Source: DVED01 sp963838375 (GTDB lineage: Bacteria; Cyanobacteriota; Cyanobacteriia; Cyanobacteriales; Geitlerinemataceae). From it: 64,000 bases of DNA. Numbering within the stretch: position 1 is the first letter of the stretch; every line of letters begins with the position of its first letter. The position numbers were made by a program, and so were the translations under genes. This document shows, piece after piece, positions 51,844-60,416 of the stretch. The stretch lies in NCBI GenBank assembly GCA_963838375.1, contig CAWIQY010000006.1, positions 124,001 to 188,000 on the forward strand, written 5' to 3'. The notes below the pieces were generated by a model. The model did not search any database and was not told the DNA's origin. It was given only the letters and a program-made list of their open reading frames with translations.

Positions 51844-54249
51844 CTAGTTCCGCTCAAGGTCGGATTCTAAAAGTTCAAATCGAACGCATCGACTCAGATC
51901 TAAAGATTGAGTCCCGCTCACATCCCCTGGCGGCTGGGGGATGCCTTCCGCTTGCAGTCGTTGGGGAGAAACCCCTTGCTGCACTAGTAAGGTTTCAACC
52001 GCTTCCGCTCGCTGACGGGACAATTTTTGATTGACGTTCTGGGTTCCGAGACGATCGCTATGACCGATAATTCGCAGTTTGATATCTCGATCGCGATCGA
52101 GAATCTGTCGAATCAGTTCAATTTTAGCGTCTAAGCCATTGGAGATGGGACTAGAAGAACCCTGCTCAAAGTAGATGCGGATGGCTTCAACTTCGGAAAT
52201 ATCCTGGGATTGCAGGACGATGGCGACCGAACGAACCCCCGGAATGTTTTCCAGAGATTGAGTCAAACGATCGACTGTCTCTGTTCGATCGATCTGACCC
52301 CACACTCTAACTTGATTGTCTACATAATTCGCCGAAATATCAATGCCTTGGGTGCGATTGAACACCTCGACTAAGCGCTGCACTTCACCCTCCACCAACA
52401 CGGGATCGGCAGGAACCTCCACGGCGAGTATGGTATTGTCGATCTCGGTTTTAGGAAGCGCCTGTTGCACTACCTTTTCGGCTAACCCCTGCAAGGGTCG
52501 GTTCGGGAGTTTGCCAGACAGTTCTAGGCGTCCGGAGCGCATTTGGGCATCCAGACGATACACGGCTAACTCGGGAGTCCTCTCCAGTGCGGACAAGGCT
52601 TGGGTTTCTAGACGTTGATGGTAAAGGCTCCTACCCCCAAACCCGATCGCGGCTAGCAGTAAAAATCCGCCTATAATTGCTAGTGCCGGAGGTTTGGATT
52701 TGGGATCGGACTTAGGTTTAATGGTACTGTCCATCAGCGCTTCGAGCAGTTGAGACACGGCGGCGGGGATGGTGTCGGGATCTCCATCATAGTCTTGGAT
52801 GGGTCGATCGTACTGTTCGACGATCGTACTGAGAGTCTGACGCATTTTTTCAATAAATAATTTGGACGGATCGCCTTCGACAACCACCGCTAAATAACAA
52901 TATCCTGCAACTTCCAAAATAATTTGTAAGTTACCATATTCAATTTCGTGCAGTTCCGAGGTATGTCCGGATTTGGAGACGCAATCGTTGGCAAAGCTGC
53001 GAATGGCGGTTAGCATTCCGGCAATCATCTCGGACTCCAGCCTTTCATCTCGGGGTTTTTGAGTTTCGGCAATAATTAAACCCGAGCTTTTGTGGATCAG
53101 AAAAATGGCTTCGATATTAAAGGTGACGGACTCGCGCAGGATTAATTCGGCTTCAGAAATCCCTTGCATCCCGGCGCGAATTTTGCGGCTCACCCCCTCC
53201 ATACTGAGCGTATTTTCGACTTTAGCATTGATTTCGCGAACCACCTCGACCATGTATTTGGAAATGGTGTTGCCGATGACGGGATATAGGGCATCTACCA
53301 TGGCGTCGCGTTCGAGGTGAATTTGGGCTTTGATGGCTTTTCCCATTTCTGGGGCAAGGGCATTGGCAATGGCATCACGATCGAGATGGATTTGTTTTTC
53401 GATCGCCAAAGCCAATTCTGGCGCGATTGCCGAGGCAATTTGTTCGGGAGAGTTCTGAATTTCTCGAGTAATTGCATCGGGAATTAATGCGGAAATTGCC
53501 GCACTTAATGCGGATCGATCTTGTTGGGTTCGTTCGCGAATAATCACATCGATAATCGGGACGATCGCATCGCACAATCCTTCGCGAGTATTGAGCGCAC
53601 TAGTTCGCAGTAGTTCGGTAATTAAAGGCAACAGGGGATTAATTAATTCTGTCGGTTCCCAGACTTGCTCTGCCAGATGCTTGAACTGGCGTTCGAGTTC
53701 GGAAATCTGGACGTGAAATTTTTCCCCGGGCGAAGAACTCTGCAAATGCAGCATCGTTGGTAAAATGGGTTCTTCTAGAGGCTTGTCGGGTTTGGGCTGT
53801 TCTTGGGGTTCTAATTGCTTCGGCTCTTCAGTTTTTTTTATTTGACTAACTGGATTAATTGGATGAACTGGCTCGATTTCTTGCTCATCTAATAAGTTCA
53901 TCAGTCGCTGTAATCGTCCTATGGGTCGATCGGCTTTGGATGAGGGGTTAGGCGATGGGAAAAGGCGGCGATCGGGATCTATTCTATCCATCGCTTTGAG
54001 TAAATGTCCGGCTGTGGCGATCTCTTGCGGCTGAGAATTAGCGGTTTGGGGACTGTCTGGGGATGAGACAACTTCGCTAAGGCCAGGAGGCGTTTTGCCT
54101 TGGGGGGGTGGCGCGACGCGCAGGTCGTTTTCGGCGACAATGGCATTGAGAATGGTGAGTATTGCTTCGAGTTCTCGATCGGCAAAATTGTCTAAACGAC
54201 CAGTCTCGTTAGATTTTAGGGGTTGGGAATGGCGATCGGATTCGTTCAT
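51844..54249 (-). CDS. membrane protein with roadblock-like, BON-like and OmpA domains
   Basis: An 801-residue, one-pass protein. Residues 1-165: low-complexity, Pro/Glu-rich. Residues 180-350: amphipathic repeats ending 'LERDAMVDALYPVIGNTISK'. About 375-485: a roadblock/LC7-like domain, 'AIFLIHKSSGLIIAETQKPR', 'ESEMIAGMLTAIRSFANDC' and 'CYLAVVVEGDPSKLFIEKMR'. Helix 520-539. About 549-682: two BON-like units. About 690-797: OmpA/MotB peptidoglycan-binding domain with 'LRIIGHSDRLGTQNVNQKLS' then 'RQRAEAV'. The helix places the N-terminal part in the cytoplasm and OmpA in the periplasm. It is operonic with a Ras-like GTPase, so it may couple a GTP switch to the wall. Confidence 0.88.
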   Translation of the reverse strand: MNESDRHSQPLKSNETGRLDNFADRELEAILTILNAIVAENDLRVAPPPQGKTPPGLSEVVSSPDSPQTANSQPQEIATAGHLLKAMDRIDPDRRLFPSPNPSSKADRPIGRLQRLMNLLDEQEIEPVHPINPVSQIKKTEEPKQLEPQEQPKPDKPLEEPILPTMLHLQSSSPGEKFHVQISELERQFKHLAEQVWEPTELINPLLPLITELLRTSALNTREGLCDAIVPIIDVIIRERTQQDRSALSAAISALIPDAITREIQNSPEQIASAIAPELALAIEKQIHLDRDAIANALAPEMGKAIKAQIHLERDAMVDALYPVIGNTISKYMVEVVREINAKVENTLSMEGVSRKIRAGMQGISEAELILRESVTFNIEAIFLIHKSSGLIIAETQKPRDERLESEMIAGMLTAIRSFANDCVSKSGHTSELHEIEYGNLQIILEVAGYCYLAVVVEGDPSKLFIEKMRQTLSTIVEQYDRPIQDYDGDPDTIPAAVSQLLEALMDSTIKPKSDPKSKPPALAIIGGFLLLAAIGFGGRSLYHQRLETQALSALERTPELAVYRLDAQMRSGRLELSGKLPNRPLQGLAEKVVQQALPKTEIDNTILAVEVPADPVLVEGEVQRLVEVFNRTQGIDISANYVDNQVRVWGQIDRTETVDRLTQSLENIPGVRSVAIVLQSQDISEVEAIRIYFEQGSSSPISNGLDAKIELIRQILDRDRDIKLRIIGHSDRLGTQNVNQKLSRQRAEAVETLLVQQGVSPQRLQAEGIPQPPGDVSGTQSLDLSRCVRFELLESDLERN

Positions 54250-54503
54250 GGGAGTAGCTAAGCGGTTCAGTATTTTTAGACTAGACTCGAATCAATCAGA
54301 TTTTTTGGCTAAAGGTGAAAGGAGAAAAGCAACTTGAAAAAAATATAGGATCTGGAAAATGGAAATATGGCTGTATTATTTACATCACTAACACTAGTTT
54401 CTGTGTCATGCAAGTTTTTAAAACCTGAAAGTTACTTGATTTTATGTTTTGACCTTGACTAACTCCGCTGACGGGACAGCCATGTTTTCTGGATGGCGGT
54501 AAA

Positions 54504-55001
54504 TTAATTAGGGTTCTCTGTGACAATTTTACTGTTCGATTCTAGAGTTTGACGAGCCTCGATTTTGTAGCATATTTCTAACAATATATCTGAAATCTCA
54601 TCTCTAGAGATTTTGGTCTCTAATATTCGATTGTAATATTGGTATAGTTCTTCTGTTAAAAGATATTCTCTTTGTTTTTGTTCTTCCGTTATATTTTTCT
54701 TTATTTTTTTTAACCCCAGTTTTAACAAACGGTGTTGTTGTTGAACATCAACTTCCAGCAATTCAATTTTTTGAGACAATTTGTGGTCAGTTCGATCGAG
54801 CGACTGGCGAATTTCAGCAAACTCCCCGTCTGCTGCCGCACACAGATATTGAAGCTTTTTTTCGATGGATTCCAGAGATTTTGACTGGAGCTGGCAGTGT
54901 TTTTTTAGCTCGTCAATTTGTCTTTGTAAGGTTTCTTGTGATTCGATCAACTGCGATTCAAATTTATCGAGTTTATCTTGGTTTTGTCGATTTCCCAGCA
55001 T
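54504..55001 (-). CDS. coiled-coil hypothetical protein
   Basis: A 165-residue, highly charged, almost wholly helical protein. 'LDKFESQLIESQETLQRQID' and 'FAEIRQSLDRTDHKLSQKIE' show heptad spacing for most of the length. There is no signal peptide or membrane helix. The upstream region is unusually AT rich. It lies 255 bases upstream of the roadblock/OmpA gene on the same strand; a shared transcript is possible but not shown. I recognise no family. A scaffold role for the neighbouring GTPase module would be speculation. Confidence 0.6.
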   Translation of the reverse strand: MLGNRQNQDKLDKFESQLIESQETLQRQIDELKKHCQLQSKSLESIEKKLQYLCAAADGEFAEIRQSLDRTDHKLSQKIELLEVDVQQQHRLLKLGLKKIKKNITEEQKQREYLLTEELYQYYNRILETKISRDEISDILLEICYKIEARQTLESNSKIVTENPN

Positions 55002-55244
55002 GATCTGCTTTTACTATTTTAAAAAAAATATTAATTATAAGCTATTTTTTATTAAATTTATTTTTTTCAGTTAAATCGATAGATAAATGTCATGAGAGTA
55101 TCGTTCTTTTTAACTACGATAGACGCCTAACAGTCGTAGCACCTCTGTCAATAGACGATCGTTTTTTATGCCGCAAAGTCAATGGAAAAATACTAACTGG
55201 TGACATACTCCTACACTCACTGAGTACAGTACAGTGTAGGCTTC

Positions 55245-56441
55245 TCAGCGACTCCAGAAGAGTGCTTCGGACGTTAACTGAGCTTTAAGAACGGAATGCC
55301 CTACCGCTCTATTTTTTATATTTATTGCTGCATTATGGTCACGATCCAAACTACATCCGCAATTAGGACAATCGTGCCACCTATCATGCAGTTTTTTAGG
55401 AACTTTCACACCACAACTAGAACAATCTTGACTTGTGCCAGACGCTTTGACTGGGATAACCAACAAACCCGCATTTTCGGCTTTGTTTGTCAGTCTCGAC
55501 AGAAAGCTTGACCATCCAGCATCAAGGACAGATTTTGCCAATCGAGTACGTGCTAGTCCTTTTATATTCAAATCTTCAACCGCAATAACATCATATTTTT
55601 TGAATAGATTGTTAGCAGTTTGGAAATGAAAATCTTTGCGTTTATCAGCAACTTTTTTGTGTTGCTTACCCAACTGTTTTACCGCTGTTAATCTACGGTT
55701 ACTCCCTTTCTTTCTACGAGAAACCCGTTTTTGAATAACCTTTAAACGTTTTTGAGATTTGCGGTAGTGTTGGGGAATAGAAACAGTTTCACCTTCAGAA
55801 GTTGTCAAAAATTCCTTTAAGCCAACATCAATCCCAGTTATGGAATCAGGATTAAAATCTGGCTTTATTGTTGGAACTGTAGCATCTTCTAGGCTGAGAG
55901 TTAAATAATAACCATCCGCTTTTTTTGTAATAGACGCGGTTTTGATTTTAAAACCTTCTGGGATAGGACGATGCACGATAACCTTAACCTTGTCAAACAT
56001 CGGAAGGCTGATTAAATTACCTTGTAAACATCCATCTTTGATTTGTGGATAGGTAAAAGTTTTATAGCGACTACGAGATTTAAACCTCGGTCTACCGCTA
56101 CGTATGCCATTACTATCTCCTTTGAAAAACCTGTAAAAAGTTACCTTAACTCTCTTAACAATATCCTGCAAAACTTGCGAATAAATCTCGCCGTAATGCG
56201 GATGAGTTTTCTTTAAGTTAGGCAGGGTTTTCTTTTGACTGTAGTAATCTGGGTTATCTCTTAACTCTGGAAGATGACAAACAAGAGGACAAGCGTTAAT
56301 TGGGCAACGATTTTGCTCATACCAATTAAATCTATCAGCCAGCAAATAATTATATTGAGCGCATAACATGGACAACCATCGGTCTAGTTCCTGCACTTGC
56401 TGCTTTGTTGGACGTAGTTTGTATTGGTAAGCTGTTCTCAC
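55245..56441 (-). CDS. tnpB: TnpB (RNA-guided nuclease of IS200/IS605 elements)
   Basis: A 398-residue TnpB, the ancestor-type of Cas12, which cuts DNA under guidance of an RNA from the element's right end. N-terminal 'MRTAYQYKLRPTKQQVQELD'. RuvC motifs are intact: Asp205 in 'SITGIDVGLKEF', Glu289 in 'YDVIAVEDLNIKGLAR' and the last Asp in 'LDRDHNAAINIKNRA'. Zinc ribbon: Cys340, Cys343, Cys358 and Cys361. It is therefore predicted active, not a nuclease-dead repressor of the TldR type. It starts at GTG 56441 after AAGGAGGTGA, a near-perfect ribosome site. The 3' end lies beside the RE hairpin, where the guide RNA is expected. Confidence 0.95.
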   Translation of the reverse strand: MRTAYQYKLRPTKQQVQELDRWLSMLCAQYNYLLADRFNWYEQNRCPINACPLVCHLPELRDNPDYYSQKKTLPNLKKTHPHYGEIYSQVLQDIVKRVKVTFYRFFKGDSNGIRSGRPRFKSRSRYKTFTYPQIKDGCLQGNLISLPMFDKVKVIVHRPIPEGFKIKTASITKKADGYYLTLSLEDATVPTIKPDFNPDSITGIDVGLKEFLTTSEGETVSIPQHYRKSQKRLKVIQKRVSRRKKGSNRRLTAVKQLGKQHKKVADKRKDFHFQTANNLFKKYDVIAVEDLNIKGLARTRLAKSVLDAGWSSFLSRLTNKAENAGLLVIPVKASGTSQDCSSCGVKVPKKLHDRWHDCPNCGCSLDRDHNAAINIKNRAVGHSVLKAQLTSEALFWSR

Positions 56442-56502
56442 TTGTCGATCACCTCCTTATAAAACCATGATAGCATATTTATGTTCGCATTGTATCCACA
56501 AA

Positions 56503-56637
56503 ATGGCAAAAAAAGATTTACACGTTAGATTAAGCGACCGTAGATTAAACAAGATTAGGCAGTATGCAACAAGTAAAGATAAAACAGTGACTCAAGTAAT
56601 TGAAGAGTTGATTGATACACTGCCTGACCAAAAATAA
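56503..56637 (+). CDS. 44-residue ribbon-helix-helix-like protein, divergent from tnpB
   Basis: A 44-residue ORF, 'MAKKDLHVRLSDRRLNKIRQ', 'YATSKDKTVTQVIEELIDTL', 'PDQK'. A basic beta strand ('LHVRLSD') then two helices with a Thr-V-T-x-V turn is the CopG/Arc pattern. It is divergent from tnpB with 61 bases between the starts, so a single regulator dimer could control both. No clear ribosome site precedes the ATG. It may be an element-borne repressor of tnpB, a role I infer from position only. Confidence 0.6.
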   Translation: MAKKDLHVRLSDRRLNKIRQYATSKDKTVTQVIEELIDTLPDQK

Positions 56638-56760
56638 AATATTTTGCTCGTTTCCTCCATGTTCTCCTTCCTCGCTATCGCATTGGTCGGAGAACTGTCG
56701 TCACCTCGCTCACAATTCATCCCACGCTCCTAAGAGTGAGACGTGGGGCTTCTTGCTGTT
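56637..56760 (-). other. structured end of TnpB element
   Basis: Read on the minus strand: AGCAAGAAG, hairpin one (plus CCCACG 56721-56726 with CGTGGG 56742-56747), GATGAATTGTGAG, hairpin two (GTTCTCC 56661-56667 with GGAGAAC 56689-56695), then ACGAGCAAAATATT. It has the same plan as 29071-29222 but with changed, still pairing, stems. The remainder of 56761-57023 has no supportable gene. Confidence 0.6.
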
Positions 56761-57023
56761 CAAGCTAAATTCTAGAGTGAAAAACAACAAACCAAAAATC
56801 TGCGATCTCGCTTGCCCGATGAGTTCATCCGATTTTATCATGACCCTATACGGGCACGACTGGACAATGGAGACTCCGACGAGTGAGCTGAGGACTCGTC
56901 GTCCATTTTCTCGACACACTTTTCTCGACACACTCAGGTTCGATCGCCATCGGCAGATCGAGTCTACATTCCTTGTTCTAAAATAGAACCCGACTATCGC
57001 CATTCCCTACCTCGAAAACAGCT

Positions 57024-58508
57024 ATGACCGCAGCAGCACCCACCCAAACCCAGTATGAAGCGATTATCGGTCTAGAAACCCACTGCCAACTGGGGACTCA
57101 AACCAAAATTTTCTCGAGTTCCTCTACAGAATTTGGCGCGACCCCCAACACCAATATCGATCCGGTGTGTATGGGTTTACCCGGCGTGTTACCTGTTCTC
57201 AACCAAAAAGTCCTGGAATACGCGGTGAAAACGGGTCTGGCGCTCAATTGCCAGATTGCTCCTTACAGCAAATTCGATCGCAAGCAATACTTTTACCCAG
57301 ATTTACCTAAAAATTACCAGATTTCCCAATTCGATTTACCGATCGCCACGGGAGGATGGTTGGAAATCGAATGGGTAGACGAGGCAGGAAACGCCATCCG
57401 CAAAAAAATCGGTATCACTCGCGCTCATATGGAAGAAGATGCGGGTAAACTGGTCCATGCTGGAAGCGACCGCCTCTCGGGTTCGACCTACTCCCTGGTA
57501 GACTACAATCGCGCTGGTGTTCCTTTATTGGAAATTGTCTCAGAACCGGACATCCGCACCGCTCGAGAAGCCGCCGAGTACGGTCAGGAGTTACAGCGGA
57601 TTCTCCGCTACCTGGGGGTCAGCGATGGCAATATGGAAGAAGGTTCCCTGCGCTGCGACGTGAATATTTCGGTGCGACCCGTCGGCAGAGAAGCCTTTGG
57701 GGTCAAAGTCGAAATTAAAAATATGAACTCCTTCAGTGCAATTCAAAAAGCGATCGACTACGAGATCGATCGTCAAATTGAAGCGATCGAATCTGGCGGT
57801 ACGATTGTCCAAGAAACTCGGCTGTGGGAAGAAAATACCCAACAAACCATCAGTATGCGCGTTAAGGAAGGATCGAGCGATTACCGCTACTTCCCCGAAC
57901 CGGATCTAGGACCCATTGAAGTATCAGCTCAACAATTGGCAGCCTGGAAAGCTGCATTGCCCGAACTTCCCGCATCCAAACGCCACCGTTATGAGGAAGA
58001 TCTCGGTTTGAGTGCTTACGATGCTCGCATCTTGACAGACGATCGCGCCGGAGCCGAATATTTTGAAACGGCGATCTCTTTGGGAGCCTCGGCGAAGCAA
58101 GCCGCCAACTGGGTGATGGGAGATATTACTGCTTATCTCAAGGAAACTAAACTCAATATCCGCGATATTGCCCTCCAACCCGCAACCCTGGTAGAGTTGC
58201 TAAAGCTAATCGAAGATGGCACCATTAGCGGTAAAATTGCGAAGGAGATTCTACCGGAACTTCTGGCGGATGGGGGATCGGCAAAGGAACTCGTCGATCG
58301 CAAGGGGCTGACCCAGATTTCCGATACGAGCGCCTTAGAACAAATTGTGGATGAGACGATCGCTGACCATCCCCAGGAATTGGAAGCCTATCGCAATGGC
58401 AAAACCAAGCTGCAAGGTTTTTTTGTCGGTCAGGTGATGAAACGTACCAGCGGACGTGCCGATCCCAAGCTGACCAACCAGTTACTCGGGCGTAAGCTGA
58501 ATGGGTAA
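57024..58508 (+). CDS. gatB: Asp-tRNA(Asn)/Glu-tRNA(Gln) amidotransferase subunit B
   Basis: A 494-residue subunit of GatCAB, which amidates mischarged Glu-tRNA(Gln), needed because cyanobacteria lack GlnRS. 'YEAIIGLETHCQLGTQTKIF', 'NIDPVCMGLPGVLPVLNQKV', 'RKQYFYPDLPKNYQISQFD', 'HMEEDAGKLVHAG', 'DYNRAGVPLLEIVSEPDIRT' and 'SLRCDVNISVRP' form the catalytic cradle. The C-terminal helical and YqeY-like tail ends 'GQVMKRTSGRADPKLTNQLL'. It is full length with normal motifs. It stands alone, with a probable small RNA gene in the following gap. Confidence 0.97.
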   Translation: MTAAAPTQTQYEAIIGLETHCQLGTQTKIFSSSSTEFGATPNTNIDPVCMGLPGVLPVLNQKVLEYAVKTGLALNCQIAPYSKFDRKQYFYPDLPKNYQISQFDLPIATGGWLEIEWVDEAGNAIRKKIGITRAHMEEDAGKLVHAGSDRLSGSTYSLVDYNRAGVPLLEIVSEPDIRTAREAAEYGQELQRILRYLGVSDGNMEEGSLRCDVNISVRPVGREAFGVKVEIKNMNSFSAIQKAIDYEIDRQIEAIESGGTIVQETRLWEENTQQTISMRVKEGSSDYRYFPEPDLGPIEVSAQQLAAWKAALPELPASKRHRYEEDLGLSAYDARILTDDRAGAEYFETAISLGASAKQAANWVMGDITAYLKETKLNIRDIALQPATLVELLKLIEDGTISGKIAKEILPELLADGGSAKELVDRKGLTQISDTSALEQIVDETIADHPQELEAYRNGKTKLQGFFVGQVMKRTSGRADPKLTNQLLGRKLNG

Positions 58509-58658
58509 GGACTATGGGCTCGTAGTGAGGAGTGCCGATCGACTGTAGCGCATTCAATTTTGCCTTTTCTCAACTAGGCATCAGCTTAGTCACTGCTTAC
58601 ATCACCCCAGAACGTTCCCATTGCCCCAAACTTTTCATCCCAAAGAAAAAATAGGGTG

Positions 58659-58687
58659 TTGACCCCTCACCCCTTTCGTGCTAATAT
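58659..58687 (+). promoter_or_regulatory. consensus sigma-70 promoter of small RNA candidate
   Basis: TTGACC (58659-58664) and TAATAT (58682-58687) are separated by exactly 17 bp, close to the ideal vegetative promoter. A strong terminator follows within 55 bp. Confidence 0.75.
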
Positions 58688-58694
58688 ATGCTAT

Positions 58695-58742
58695 ATAGAT
58701 GCACCCTGATGGCGGGGAGAGTGGTTACTCTCCCTTTTTTTT
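58695..58742 (+). ncRNA. putative small RNA (~45 nt)
   Basis: Transcription from the promoter at 58659-58687 should start near 58694-58697 and end in the T-run at 58735-58742. The terminator stem is GGGAGAGT/ACTCTCCC (58715-58722 and 58727-58734) with a GGTT loop and eight Ts. The free 5' part is only about 20 nt, with GCACCCTGATGGCGGG before and into the stem. No ORF fits, and the next gene is on the other strand. It does not match Yfr1 or Yfr2 motifs. It is either a short trans-acting RNA or the 5' part of a read-through transcript. Confidence 0.55.
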
Positions 58743-58819
58743 GTCCTGAGTCAAGAGTCTTCTGGGGTTTGGGGTTGGTCATTGGAGTTCGCAAAAGCGC
58801 AAAAGTGCGATTAACCCTC

Positions 58820-59614
58820 TTAAAACGACAGTGCCGCTTCTCCAAGTCCTTGAAACATCACCCAGGACAGAAAGAAATTGCTAATGAAGATAGACATCAG
58901 AGAAGTCACCACAGCCGTGGTGGTCGATTCTCCCACGCCTTTGGCGCCGCCCGAGGTGGTCAAACCCCAATTACAGCCAACGATCGCGATTAAACCGCCA
59001 AAAATTGCCCCTTTGATCGAAGCGTTCACCAGATCCCCAGTCCCGAGAAAGTTGCGTGCCGACTCGAGAAAAATCGACTGCGGAATATTGTATAAGTTGG
59101 TGGCAATTAATAATCCGCCCGTCATGCCGATGACAAATGAGAATAGCGTCAAAATCGGCATCATAACGCAGCAGGCAATGACACGGGGAATCACAAGATA
59201 ATCGATCGGATCGGTTTTGAGAATGTAGAGGGCATCGATTTGTTCGGAGACTTGCATCGTCCCCAATTCTGCGGCAAATGCAGAACCAACGCGACCCGCC
59301 AAGATCACCGCAGTGAGTACCGGAGACAGTTCGCGCACCAAGGCAACAGCCAGGACGCCACCGACGGCATTGGCTGCCCCAAAGTTGAGGAACTCGCGGG
59401 CGACCTGAATCGTAAACACCATGCCCACAAATGCAGCCGTGAGGGCGTTGATACTGATAGATTGGGGACCGACGATCGCCATTTGCTCGAAAGTATTGCG
59501 GCGGTGAATCTTTCCCGTCAGCAAATGCATGACTACTTGACCGCACAGCAGGACAGCTAAGAGAAAACGCCGACCCCATCGGGCTAAACTGGATTGAGAG
59601 AAGGTTTTACGCAC
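58820..59614 (-). CDS. MlaE-family lipid ABC transporter permease
   Basis: An ABC permease of the MlaE/TGD1 family that moves lipids between membranes together with an MlaF-type ATPase and an MCE-domain protein. Hallmarks: 'SISINALTAAFVGMVFTIQV', 'REFLNFGAANAVGGVLAVAL', 'VRELSPVLTAVILAGRVGSA', 'FAAELGTMQVSEQIDALYIL' and 'GAIFGGLIAIVGCNWGLTTS'. About five helices. GTG at 59614 ('VRKTFSQSSLARW') fits the family's usual start; TTG at 59653 would add 13 residues. No MCE or ATPase gene is adjacent, so partners are encoded elsewhere. Confidence 0.9.
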   Translation of the reverse strand: MRKTFSQSSLARWGRRFLLAVLLCGQVVMHLLTGKIHRRNTFEQMAIVGPQSISINALTAAFVGMVFTIQVAREFLNFGAANAVGGVLAVALVRELSPVLTAVILAGRVGSAFAAELGTMQVSEQIDALYILKTDPIDYLVIPRVIACCVMMPILTLFSFVIGMTGGLLIATNLYNIPQSIFLESARNFLGTGDLVNASIKGAIFGGLIAIVGCNWGLTTSGGAKGVGESTTTAVVTSLMSIFISNFFLSWVMFQGLGEAALSF

Positions 59615-59818
59615 GCTGGTCTGTAAAAGTACAACAACCGAGAGATAAAGCAAGAATTAACAAAAGTTTTAACAAGTTTTTTGATGGATTTTTAAGATTT
59701 TTCTCATCTTCGTCCAAAAATGGCGATCGCGCTTATTGTAGGAACTGGGTATGACTGGGTCGTCGTCTTCTGACTAGTTAACCTACGCCTATGTTCCATT
59801 AGACTCTCATCTTGACTC

Positions 59819-60118
59819 ATGAGCATTGTGCCACCTTTTCTGCTCTCTCTCCTAGTCACCAGCCTTCTGAGTTTCTTGCTGCCTTTAGCTGTCTTAGGCG
59901 CTGCACGGATGAGTTTATTGCTGGTCAGTTCCATTCCTGTCTTGGCGCAGTTGGGTGATTCTGGGAATCGATCGTTAGTTGAGTTTCTGGCTACCTTTGG
60001 CAGTGGAAATCCAGTGGAGGGAGTCTTGGCGATCGGTTTGACTTGTAGTGTGGTAGGTTCTTTATTTGATGTGTTTGTCTCGGGTCGCTATCACCTTCAT
60101 CATTTACGAGGGGATTGA
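59819..60118 (+). CDS. small cyanobacterial membrane protein
   Basis: A 99-residue hydrophobic protein with two or three membrane helices: 'LLSLLVTSLLSFLLPLAVLG', 'LLLVSSIPVLAQLG' and 'VLAIGLTCSVVGSLFDVFVS'. The C-terminus 'GRYHLHHLRGD' is short and basic with three His. I recognise no characterised family. The ATG at 59819 is divergent from the MlaE-type gene. The gap 60119-60416 carries only a -10-like TATAAT at 60343 before the methyltransferase. Confidence 0.55.
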   Translation: MSIVPPFLLSLLVTSLLSFLLPLAVLGAARMSLLLVSSIPVLAQLGDSGNRSLVEFLATFGSGNPVEGVLAIGLTCSVVGSLFDVFVSGRYHLHHLRGD

Positions 60119-60416
60119 TGTTCTCCCGACTATTGTCAAACCGGAAATGCAAGCGAGCTAGAACGCCCCTGTTTTCACCGATCCATTATTTATAAGTTTT
60201 GGAATCTTTACCAACTCGTGATTTCAGACTCAACCGTAAATGGCAAGATGTCAGACTTGTTGACAACCCCGGAACGACACGCTCGCGATTCTGGCGATTT
60301 CGCCGCAGTGATCTGCCACTGAATTGGGAAAAAGGGCAAAGATATAATGGATAGGCGTTTTAACCGGGGGAGTGTCAAAATCCATAGTTGCCACAGATAT
60401 TGAGTTAAACAACACA

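Larger units (their letters stand above)
55200..56760 (-). mobile_element. IS200/IS605-type TnpB element
   Basis: A tnpB-only element. The right end has hairpin CCTACACT/AGTGTAGG (55210-55217 with 55233-55240), which starts immediately after the TnpB stop and leads to AGTATGTCAC, the usual tail of such ends. The left side holds a divergent small ORF and a structured block ending near 56760. No TnpA transposase is present, so any movement needs TnpA from elsewhere. Exact boundaries are not certain. Confidence 0.65.

Noticed and set aside
55245..56441. TnpB-like nuclease-dead repressor (TldR) interpretation
   Set aside because: All three RuvC acidic residues and the zinc ribbon are present.
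56612..57003. Two overlapping ORFs of 97-124 codons on opposite strands before gatB
   Set aside because: Composition is not coding-like, both cross the structured TnpB-element end, and neither has a recognisable motif.
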